Of a stretch of 11,389 nucleotides of DNA, positions 6,611 through 11,389 are shown piece by piece. This DNA comes from JAWPMT01 sp964653795 (GTDB taxonomy: Bacteria > Bacteroidota > Bacteroidia > Cytophagales > Cyclobacteriaceae): positions 1-11,389 of the forward strand of contig CAZZHO010000150.1 of assembly GCA_964653795.1 (NCBI GenBank), given 5' to 3'. Position numbers and translations under genes: made by a program. Every line of letters starts with the position of its first letter. The stretch's first letter is position 1. The notes under the pieces are model-generated. The model ran no database searches. It saw only the letters and a list, made by a program, of their open reading frames with translations, and was not told the DNA's origin.

Positions 6611-7162
6611 GTGAGTGAGAAGTATAAGATTCGAGATCAGGAAAGGTGCTATTTCGTGACTTTTGCGGTGGTTGAGTGGATAGACGTATTTACTCGAAGG
6701 ATTTATAAAGAATTACTGGTCGATTCTTTAAAGTACTGTCAAAAGGAAAAGGGTTTAGAAATTTTCGCATGGTGTATCATGACGAATCATGCACATCTTA
6801 TTGTAAGAAGTGATGGTAGTAATCAGCTAGAGAATATCATCAGAGATTTCAAAAAGTATACCTCAGTTCAGATTATCAAGGAGATCACAGAGAACAACCA
6901 AGAGAGTAGGAAGAAATGGTTGTTGTGGATGTTTTCCAAGAAAGCTGAGACAAGTAAAAAGCATCAGAAATATTGGTTCTGGCAGAATGAGTATCACCCT
7001 ATTGAGTTATCGGATTCAAAAATGATGGACCAAAAACTGAATTACTTACATATGAATCCTGTGGAAGCTGGTTTAGTGGATAACCCTGAGGAATACGTGT
7101 ATTCCAGTGCTCGGGATTATGCCGGGAATAAAGGGCTTGTTGATATCAAGTTTCTGGAGTAG
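6611..7162 (+). CDS. REP-associated tyrosine transposase (RAYT1, IS200-like HUH/Y1 family)
   Basis: 183 residues, normal RAYT length. The HUH motif is His60-Ala-His62 in MTNHAHLIV and the catalytic tyrosine is Tyr83 in DFKKYTS, as in Y1 single-strand DNA transposases. The C-terminal signature MNPVEAGLVDNPEEYVYSSA (148-167) is typical of RAYTs and absent from plain IS200/IS605 TnpA. Such enzymes cut and rejoin single-stranded DNA at palindromic REP sequences with a short foot motif; they are usually single-copy domesticated genes. The start is GTG 6611, giving SEKYKIRD, aligned with the start of RAYT2. Inverted class B hairpins lie upstream (6550) and immediately downstream (7163, next base after the stop). 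All catalytic residues are present, so it is likely active. Confidence 0.92.
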   Translation: MSEKYKIRDQERCYFVTFAVVEWIDVFTRRIYKELLVDSLKYCQKEKGLEIFAWCIMTNHAHLIVRSDGSNQLENIIRDFKKYTSVQIIKEITENNQESRKKWLLWMFSKKAETSKKHQKYWFWQNEYHPIELSDSKMMDQKLNYLHMNPVEAGLVDNPEEYVYSSARDYAGNKGLVDIKFLE

Positions 7163-7188
7163 TGTCACGGAAGTAACTTCCGCGCCAG
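7163..7188 (+). repeat. REP class B, copy B5, abutting the RAYT1 stop
   Basis: TGTCACGGAAGTAACTTCCG then CGCCAGG. The stem CGGAAG/CTTCCG is perfect. The repeat starts on the base after the RAYT1 stop codon and ends just before the PAP2 remnant. Confidence 0.85.
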
Positions 7189-7200
7189 GAAGGGCTGTCA

Positions 7201-7362
7201 TTCCTTTTTCCTACGGATGAACCCTTGTTTTACGAATTGGCCAAAGAGTGTTCAGAGTCTCGTTTTGAAGGAGGGGTACATTTCCGCACCGATAATGAAG
7301 TAGGACTGGAAGTAGGCTACCAAGTAGGGCAACAGGTGATAGATGTCTTTACAGAGAATTAG
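7201..7362 (+). pseudogene. 3' remnant of a PAP2/vanadium-haloperoxidase-type gene
   Basis: An open frame without start codon reads FPTDEPLFYELAKECSESRF, then EGGVHFRTDNEVGLEVGYQV, and ends at TAG 7360-7362. The SR-x-x-GG-x-HFR-x-DN-x-x-G pattern is the C-terminal active-site region of vanadium-dependent haloperoxidase/PAP2 phosphatase proteins, including the catalytic His of the HFR block. The whole N-terminal part is missing, and the sequence directly upstream is repeat B5 and RAYT1. I infer that this is the surviving tail of a secreted phosphatase- or haloperoxidase-like gene destroyed when the RAYT unit or a deletion arrived. The true left limit of homology is uncertain (7196-7216). Confidence 0.65.
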
Positions 7363-7402
7363 GATGGCGGCTTCTTGGTTGTAATGCTAACTCGATGCTT
7401 AA

Positions 7403-7431
7403 GCACAAGCAGACGCTTGCGCTAGGTGGGG
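7403..7431 (+). repeat. REP class A, copy A2
   Basis: GCACAAGC-AGAC-GCTTGCGC with CTAG at 7422-7425 and tail GTGGGG. Stem of 8 with one A-C mismatch (a G-T wobble on the other strand). Identical to copy A3 over 31 nt (7400-7430 and 9010-9040). Confidence 0.85.
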
Positions 7432-7460
7432 ATGAAGTTAGAAACTTGATGATTTAAGAA

Positions 7461-7483
7461 TCCTCGTTACAAACGAGGACTAG
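7461..7483 (+). repeat. REP class C, copy C1
   Basis: TCCTCGTT (7461-7468), loop ACA, AACGAGGA (7472-7479), then CTAG. A perfect 8-bp stem with CTAG foot; followed by ATGGGG and then directly by the RAYT fragment. Confidence 0.85.
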
Positions 7484-7489
7484 ATGGGG

Positions 7490-7935
7490 AAATTTTCGGA
7501 TGGTGTATCATGACTAATCATGTTCATCTTATTGTAAGAAGTGACGGTAGTAATCAACTAGAGAACATCATTAGAGATTTTAAAAAATACACCTCAGTTC
7601 AGATCATCAGAGAGATCACAGAGAACTTCCAAGAGAGTCGGAAGAAATGGTTGCTATGGATGTTTTCCAAGAAAGCGGAAACAAGTAAGAAGCATCAGAA
7701 ATATTGGTTCTGGCAGAATGAGTATCACCCAATAGAGTTGTCGGATTCAAAAATGATGGACCAAAAACTGGATTACTTACATATGAATCCTGTAGAAGCT
7801 GGGATGGTGGATAATCCAGAGGAGTATCTTTATTCTAGCGCCAGGGATCCTCATTACAAACGAGGACTAGCAAGGATATCAGAGGCAAGGTTATTCATGC
7901 TGAATGAGACTGAGGTGCAGTTTGTCCGTTATTGA
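7490..7935 (+). pseudogene. Truncated RAYT fragment with chimeric tail
   Basis: From about 7490 to 7847 the sequence is a copy of RAYT1 codons 50-169, by eye about 40 base differences in 360 and only seven or eight amino-acid changes. HUH (HVH) and the catalytic Tyr (KKYTS) are kept, but the first 49 residues and the C-terminal 14 are missing. An internal ATG at 7510 (MTNHVH) could start translation, giving 141 residues, but this lacks the first strand and helix of the fold. After SSARD the frame reads through repeat C2 and into the antisense of the ExbD-like gene, producing an unrelated tail (HYKRGLARISEARLF...) to the stop at 7933-7935. The fragment is bracketed exactly by direct class C repeats. 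Very probably non-functional, although the mostly silent changes show it diverged under selection before being broken. Confidence 0.85.
7848..7870 (+). repeat. REP class C, copy C2
   Basis: TCCTCATT-ACA-AACGAGGA followed by CTAG. One change (A for G) from C1, same orientation. It begins exactly where similarity of the fragment to RAYT1 ends. Confidence 0.85.
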
Positions 7936-8902
7936 ATAATTTCTCACTGCTAATGGGTACATCTTCTTTGCCTCTCTTTCTAATTGATACTCACTTATCC
8001 AACCATCTCTTCTCAATTGTAACGCCTGTTGGCTTCTTACATATTCATCTCTAAGCTTATAGGTTATTTGACAGACTACTTCAAATAGATTTAGATAGTC
8101 GTTATAACTATTTTCTGAGCCAAAGTCTATCAAAAAAACACTTCTATTCTCTCTTGAAAATCTTTCGATAAGTGAACTTATTTTTTTCTGAGAACCTTTT
8201 TCATTATTTATTTTCCAGGTCTTACCCTTTTTCGAGATCACATAGTATTTGGACCTCCCAATTAAGGAATCAAGTGGGTATTTTGATACGATTTCAGCAG
8301 GAAAAACATAACGGGTACTCGAAGGGGGAGGAGGAATTTCCCTCATATTCAAATCATCGTCTAAACCACGGTTAGCAACATAAATTTCTCTTACTCCAAA
8401 AACACAAGTATTTAAATTTCTTAATGGAGGATAATAAATTGAATTATCTAAAAACGATTGAATGCGCGCCTCATTTAACCTTAGTTGTTTGTAATGAAAT
8501 CCTGAGCTGTCAGAGTGACTGGTTTTAAAAGTGACTAATAATTTATTAAAGGCCTCTATCTGATTTAGAATTGAATCAACGACTAGCATTGAAACGTTTT
8601 TGTCAATTGATAATTCAATAGTTAAATATTTCAGTTGAATCTCATCGATGTGTTTTAGTTCGGAAAGTGACTCGCAAATCAAATCTCCTAAATCAGTTGC
8701 AGAGTTGGAGGTGGTTTTCCCATTAACTGAATAAAGATTGTTGTTGTAAGAGAGCTCTATTCCTGTAACAGGTTTTTTCCTGTCATTTTCGTACTCGAAT
8801 TGATGTTTAGTCCCTTTGAAAACTGGTAAGTCTTGGGCAACACTTTTTAAAAAAAAGACTTAATGCAAAGGGAATAATAAAAACGGCTTTAATGCTATTC
8901 AT
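7891..8902 (-). CDS. Exported protein with ExbD/TolR-like C-terminal domain, frameshifted
   Basis: ATG 8902 opens a signal peptide (MNSIKAVFIIPFALSLFF) but the frame ends after about 30 codons. One base less in the T8A5 tract (plus strand 8844-8856) restores FKSVAQDLPVF, a normal signal-peptidase junction, and a 336-residue protein down to TAA 7891. The long downstream frame alone has only a TTG at 8682 as a start and no N-terminus. Corrected residues about 218-323 match the periplasmic half of ExbD/TolR proteins as found in Bacteroidota: YYVISKKGKTWKINN, then VFLIDFGSENSYNDYLNLF, then LRDEYVRSQ and MYPLAV. The uncleaved membrane anchor of true ExbD is absent. No ExbB or TonB is nearby, so an energy-transduction role is not claimed. 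The 3' end overlaps the RAYT fragment's frame by 45 nt. Confidence 0.65.
8844..8856 (-). other. T8A5 homopolymer tract, frameshift site
   Basis: Plus strand TTTTTAAAAAAAA, coding strand T8 then A5. Removing one base joins the signal peptide to the downstream frame. A -1 slip, which the tract could favour, would not restore the frame; a +1 shift or a one-base deletion is needed. Confidence 0.7.
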
Positions 8903-8937
8903 GATTAAAGTTCATTTCTCAACATTGTAAGACCTCT

Positions 8938-8945
8938 CAAATTTA
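8938..8945 (-). promoter_or_regulatory. Candidate -7 promoter box of the ExbD-like gene
   Basis: On the minus strand TAAATTTG matches TAnnTTTG, 35 nt upstream of ATG 8902, a normal leader length. No -33 box is evident. Confidence 0.35.
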
Positions 8946-9012
8946 GTCTGATGCACACATTCGGGTAGCGTGGAATTGTATCTTTTATATTCGTAATGTG
9001 GGATTATAGTAA

Positions 9013-9040
9013 GCACAAGCAGACGCTTGCGCTAGGTGGG
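9013..9040 (+). repeat. REP class A, copy A3
   Basis: Same as A2: 8-bp stem with AGAC loop, CTAG at 9032-9035, tail GTGGG. Same orientation as A1 and A2. Confidence 0.85.
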
Positions 9041-9059
9041 CTTATTGATAATATGTTCC

Positions 9060-9086
9060 CTAGCTCGGCCGCAATTGTATTGCGGC
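9060..9086 (-). repeat. REP class D, copy D1, upstream of RAYT2
   Basis: CTAG (9060-9063), then GCCGCAAT-TGT-ATTGCGGC (9068-9086), a perfect 8-bp stem. It is the mirror partner of D2 at 9718, with a 4-nt insertion between CTAG and the stem. Confidence 0.85.
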
Positions 9087-9097
9087 TGTATCTTATG

Positions 9098-9114
9098 AAG
9101 CATTTGTAATGCTG
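9098..9114 (-). repeat. REP class E, copy E1, upstream of RAYT2
   Basis: AGCATT-TGT-AATGCT (9099-9113), a perfect 6-bp stem, 27 nt before the RAYT2 start. It is the reverse complement of E2 at 9691. Confidence 0.8.
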
Positions 9115-9140
9115 TATGATCATTATAACTTTCTCACTAA

Positions 9141-9689
9141 ATGGGTAGAAAGTATAAGATTAGAGATAAAAAAGGTTTGTACTTTGTGACTTTCACAGTT
9201 GTTGGTTGGGTAGACCTGTTTATCCGAAATACTTACCGCGATTGTATTATATCCTCTCTTGAGTATTGCAAAAAGTCCAAAGGTTTAAACGTGCACGCCT
9301 TTGTTATTATGACAAGTCATATCCATATGATCCTGAGTGCTAAAGAAGGTTACGATTTAGTAAGTATAATTCGTGATATGAAGAAATACACCTCTAAGGA
9401 ACTTTTGCAACTAATTGAGGAAGTGCCAGAGAGTAGGAAAGAATGGATGCTCAATAAGTTTAGATATGAAGCCAACCGAACTAAAAGGGGTAAGAACTAC
9501 CTTCTTTGGCAGGAAGGATATCATGCTAAGCAAATTGAAACTTCTAATTTTTTAGATCAAAAGCTGAGTTACATTCACGAGAAGCCAGTGGAAGGTGGTT
9601 TTGTTAGTCGTGCAGAAGATTACCTCTACAGTAGTGCTAGAAATTACGCTTCAGAAGGAGGGGTGATGGAAGTCGAATTACTGGTATAA
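9141..9689 (+). CDS. REP-associated tyrosine transposase (RAYT2, IS200-like HUH/Y1 family)
   Basis: 182 residues from ATG 9141. HUH is His60-Ile-His62 (MTSHIHMIL) and the catalytic Tyr83 is in DMKKYTS, at the same positions as in RAYT1. The C-terminal block reads EKPVEGGFVSRAEDYLYSSA, the RAYT signature with Glu-Lys in place of Met-Asn before the PVE. Similarity to RAYT1 is clear at both ends (KYKIRD...YFVTF...VDLF; LYSSARNYA) but the middle is well diverged, so the two are old paralogues or separate acquisitions, not a recent duplication. Different hairpin classes flank it (D and E, mirror-symmetric), which suggests a different substrate set from RAYT1. The stop is one base before hairpin E2. 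All expected catalytic residues are present. Confidence 0.92.
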   Translation: MGRKYKIRDKKGLYFVTFTVVGWVDLFIRNTYRDCIISSLEYCKKSKGLNVHAFVIMTSHIHMILSAKEGYDLVSIIRDMKKYTSKELLQLIEEVPESRKEWMLNKFRYEANRTKRGKNYLLWQEGYHAKQIETSNFLDQKLSYIHEKPVEGGFVSRAEDYLYSSARNYASEGGVMEVELLV

Positions 9690-9690
9690 T

Positions 9691-9710
9691 AAGCATTACA
9701 AATGCTTTAG
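9691..9710 (+). repeat. REP class E, copy E2, directly behind RAYT2 stop
   Basis: AAGCATT-ACA-AATGCTT then TAG (9708-9710). Perfect 7-bp stem, inverted relative to E1; starts two bases after the last base of the RAYT2 stop codon. The foot is TTAG rather than CTAG. Confidence 0.8.
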
Positions 9711-9717
9711 AATTAGA

Positions 9718-9741
9718 GTCCGCAATGCAATTGCGGACTAG
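9718..9741 (+). repeat. REP class D, copy D2
   Basis: GTCCGCAAT (9718-9726), loop GCA, ATTGCGGAC (9730-9738), with CTAG at 9738-9741 sharing its C with the stem. Perfect 9-bp stem, inverted relative to D1. Confidence 0.87.
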
Positions 9742-9894
9742 CAGGATCAGGAACTCTATTCGTTGTGCCGCTATTAAAGAAGCACCTATTAAAATTAGCT
9801 CATCACTTTCCAAGGACCACTATTAAATAATTATGTACCGTACACTTAGTATTACCTTTAGCTAGATAAGAAAAAGGATTAGCCAAAGTATATT

Positions 9895-10560
9895 TCATTT
9901 ACCGTCTGGCATTTCTGACAATATGCTATTAGTTAACCTTTCCATTTTTATCCAGTAGACAGTGAGTTCGATGAGTTTTTTAACATCCTCAACGGTCTTT
10001 CCTTCCCATTTCCGATAATAGTGTGTTTCGTCGTTGCCAAGCCAAACTGCTCTTTGAGATATTGATTTTATGCTTGGATCTTCGACATAAGTTTTTATTA
10101 CACCAGCTAGGGTCATTTTTATGATTTTCTCCTTTTCTTCAGGGTGCAGAAGCATGCAATAATCTTTCATCAAGAACTCCAAGGCTTTCCGAAATCCAAC
10201 ACCAGAGATTTCTTCAAGATTGTGAGATTCGGCTTCAATTGCTTCATTATAGATCTGAACAAATTTTTCAGAAATGTTTTCGACTTCTTCTCCAAAGTCT
10301 TCTGATTTTGCTATTCCTGTTTCATTGTAAAAGAATTCAAATTCTCTATTCCCCTCTCTCTGATAGTTTCCAACAAAAATTTCATTACAGTCAGTGTTAG
10401 TGCAGCGATAAACAATTTTAATTGTGTTAATCGCTGTTTGATAGGCTTCTTCGATCTGTGCTTTTTGATGTTTATGGCAGTAGGGGCAAAAGTCTGCGAA
10501 AGCTTTTACTTGGGCATTTGCTCCTGTGTTGTCGGGTCTCTTTAGATTGATAGATGGCAT
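9895..10560 (-). CDS. DUF4145 domain protein with N-terminal zinc ribbon
   Basis: Two adjacent starts exist, GTG 10563 and ATG 10560; I prefer the ATG (221 residues). Counting from the GTG, a zinc ribbon is formed by FCPYC (Cys26, Cys29) and CTNTDC (Cys54, Cys59). DUF4145 follows at about 100-205: helix IYNEAIEAESHNLEEISGVGFRKALEFLMKDYC, then the hallmark WLGNDETHY and the C-terminal helix VEDVKKLIELTVYWI. DUF4145 occurs alone with a zinc ribbon, and also fused to restriction enzyme subunits and other defence proteins; its activity is not established. Nucleic-acid or protein binding through the ribbon is possible. It is monocistronic here, next to the RAYT2 unit, with a strong dyad just upstream that could be its operator. 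No truncation is seen. Confidence 0.87.
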   Translation of the reverse strand: MPSINLKRPDNTGANAQVKAFADFCPYCHKHQKAQIEEAYQTAINTIKIVYRCTNTDCNEIFVGNYQREGNREFEFFYNETGIAKSEDFGEEVENISEKFVQIYNEAIEAESHNLEEISGVGFRKALEFLMKDYCMLLHPEEKEKIIKMTLAGVIKTYVEDPSIKSISQRAVWLGNDETHYYRKWEGKTVEDVKKLIELTVYWIKMERLTNSILSEMPDGK

Positions 10561-10580
10561 CACTCATTGATTTTAATTCT

Positions 10581-10604
10581 GATAGATGCGATACGACATC
10601 TATC
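10581..10604. promoter_or_regulatory. 8-bp inverted repeat upstream of the DUF4145 gene
   Basis: GATAGATG (10581-10588) and CATCTATC (10597-10604) form a perfect dyad with an 8-nt spacer, 20 nt before the start codon. Repeat centres lie about 16 nt apart, so it could be an operator or a leader hairpin. No T-run follows, so a terminator is unlikely. Confidence 0.45.
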
Positions 10605-10878
10605 TACCTTTTAAATTTAGCCGTTATGTATGTATAAATCTAATACCGAAGTTTAAGCGAAACTCATTCGCTACTAACCTCCTCGAGATTCCTGCACTTC
10701 ATTCGCTATTGCTGCACTTCGGTCGGAATGACCTGGTCGGGTAGACCTGGTCGAGCAGACGCGATAAACCATAGATGCAAAGAGGCTCACCTTCAAAATA
10801 GCCGGGATGGTGGGCAGTGCGCCGGCTTGCGCGGACAGCCCGAATATCAGTAGCTCGAAGCTGCGCTCGTTCGCTCCT
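10605..10878. other. Repeat-rich intergenic spacer
   Basis: No gene is seen. The stretch has a partial duplication (CTGCACTTC at 10691 and again at 10712), nearby CATTCGCTA twice, and a 14-bp tandem repeat at 10730-10757. ATTCC near 10688 and GGAAT near 10725 could form the ends of a long hairpin. The part near 10800-10878 is GC-rich, with GCGC-CGGCTT-GCGC as a short stem. This style resembles the multi-copy intergenic repeats of many Bacteroidota genomes. Confidence 0.5.
10730..10757 (+). repeat. 14-bp tandem repeat, two units
   Basis: GACCTGGTCGGGTA (10730-10743) is followed at once by GACCTGGTCGAGCA (10744-10757), two or three base differences. Confidence 0.6.
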
Positions 10879-11352
10879 CTAAATGACTCTTCGGAACTTC
10901 TTTACGTTTTTCTTGTAGTAGTCAGACATGAGGCTGGACTCGATCACGCCGCGGCTGCTACTGGCATGAATGAATTTGATGTCTCCTTTTTCTACTTTGG
11001 AGATCATGCCGGTATGCCACCACTTTTCGCCTTTTTGCTTGAACTTGAAGTACACGATATCGCCTTTGCGGAGGTTGCCCCAGCTTTTCGAGTTGCCAAT
11101 TTTGCTTTGCTCCTTGGCGGTGCGGGGGAGTTTGACGTCAATGACGGCATAGCACTTTTGGATGAGGCCGGAGCAGTCGATGCCGCTTTTGGAGTTGCCG
11201 CCGTATCGGTAGGGGGTGCCGATGTAGGTGCGGGCCTTCCAGACTACAGCGCCAATTTTTTTCTGTTTTTTCTTGCCTTGGGCTTGAGAATCAGACGGGT
11301 AGAGGGCGAGGAGTAAGGTGAGGAAAATGCAGACGGTGCGAATGGCTTTCAT
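10879..11352 (-). CDS. Secreted NlpC/P60 family peptidase
   Basis: The frame opens at ATG 11379, but ATG 11352 gives a clean signal peptide (MKAIRTVCIFLTLLLALYPS, then SQAQ), so I choose the later start (157 residues). Numbering from 11379: the catalytic Cys69 is in GIDCSGLIQ, His122 in WWHTGMIS and the third polar residue is His138 in FIHASSSRG. The Cys-His-His set and the YIGTPYRYGG lead-in are the NlpC/P60 hallmarks. Enzymes of this family cut cell-wall peptides, usually between D-gamma-glutamyl and diaminopimelate residues; the exact bond here is inferred. A Lys-rich linker (residues 35-41) joins signal and domain. There are no extra SH3 or LysM domains. GC content is higher than in the rest of the window. 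Confidence 0.9.
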   Translation of the reverse strand: MKAIRTVCIFLTLLLALYPSDSQAQGKKKQKKIGAVVWKARTYIGTPYRYGGNSKSGIDCSGLIQKCYAVIDVKLPRTAKEQSKIGNSKSWGNLRKGDIVYFKFKQKGEKWWHTGMISKVEKGDIKFIHASSSRGVIESSLMSDYYKKNVKKFRRVI

Positions 11353-11389
11353 TTCAGTTACTTTGCGACTAATCTGCATTTAAAGTTAG

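Noticed and set aside
7510..7935. A third functional RAYT
   Set aside because: The N-terminal 49 residues and the C-terminal block are missing and the tail is out of context.
7937..7957. Similarity of TTTCTCACT...AATGGGTA to the sequence at the RAYT2 start (9132-9149)
   Set aside because: Short, with a 2-nt gap, and here it lies inside the coding end of the ExbD-like gene; probably coincidence.
7891..8682. A complete 263-residue gene starting at TTG 8682
   Set aside because: The frame stays open upstream with family-like sequence and joins a signal peptide after one base change; the TTG is internal.
8844..8856. Programmed -1 ribosomal frameshift at the T8A5 tract
   Set aside because: The shift needed to join the two frames is +1 (one base skipped), so a classical -1 slippery site would give the wrong frame.
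3604..9741. CRISPR array
   Set aside because: The short repeats are palindromic, unevenly spaced, in several classes and both orientations, and no cas genes are present.
9834..9844. TGTAC-C-GTACA palindrome
   Set aside because: Five-base arms without CTAG foot, gene start or other support.
10807..11316. Long plus-strand frame of 169 codons
   Set aside because: It is antisense to the NlpC/P60 gene, has no recognisable motif, and its openness follows from the GC-richer codon use of the real gene.

Overview
The window looks like a chromosomal accessory stretch from a member of the Bacteroidota, perhaps a marine Cytophagales-type organism. The base composition is moderate to low GC and Shine-Dalgarno sequences are scarce. 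Two sites match the Bacteroidota -7 promoter box TAnnTTTG. The protein families also fit (ExbD-like protein with the Bacteroidota-style C-terminus, secreted HGGGW hydrolase, TPR lipoprotein). The assignment is inference from sequence style only.

Left part (1-3500). Three genes run on the minus strand: a MerR-family metal sensor, an AraC-family regulator and a TPR lipoprotein cut by the window edge. Divergent from merR lies a small protein with a Cys-Cys-Pro-Phe motif; a MerR-type dyad operator sits between the two. The operator overlaps the longest reading of merR, so merR very probably starts lower, at a GTG at 2108. Beyond it is an unrecognised 270-residue protein with a Gly/Asp/Phe-repeat tail.

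Middle (3500-6360). A three-helix membrane protein that vaguely resembles the PycTM (Pycsar effector) fold and a secreted alpha/beta hydrolase with a novel helical N-domain converge on each other.

Right-centre (about 6000-9750) is the striking part: a REP/RAYT island. It holds two intact REP-associated tyrosine transposases (RAYTs, IS200-like HUH/Y1 family) and one internal RAYT fragment. Around them are at least sixteen short hairpins in five sequence classes (called A to E here). RAYT1 is bracketed by an inverted pair of class B hairpins. RAYT2 is bracketed by a nested mirror pair, D-E-[RAYT2]-E-D. In both cases the downstream hairpin begins one or two bases after the RAYT stop codon. The hairpins of most classes carry a CTAG tetranucleotide at the foot, on the same side relative to the stem, which parallels the GTAG foot of enterobacterial REPs. 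The RAYT fragment sits exactly between two direct class C hairpins. Two identical 31-nt class A copies bracket about 1.6 kb carrying this fragment and an ExbD-like gene. The island also contains the 3' remnant of a PAP2/vanadium-haloperoxidase-type gene starting right behind a class B REP, and a +1 frameshift in a T8A5 tract inside the signal peptide of the ExbD-like gene.

Right end (9890-11389). A zinc-ribbon DUF4145 protein has an 8-bp dyad just upstream of its start. It is followed by a repeat-rich spacer with locally different composition and by a secreted NlpC/P60 peptidase.

The genes do not form one pathway. What unites the window is the hairpin family spread through its intergenic spaces, and the best candidate for something undescribed is the two-family RAYT/CTAG-hairpin system.
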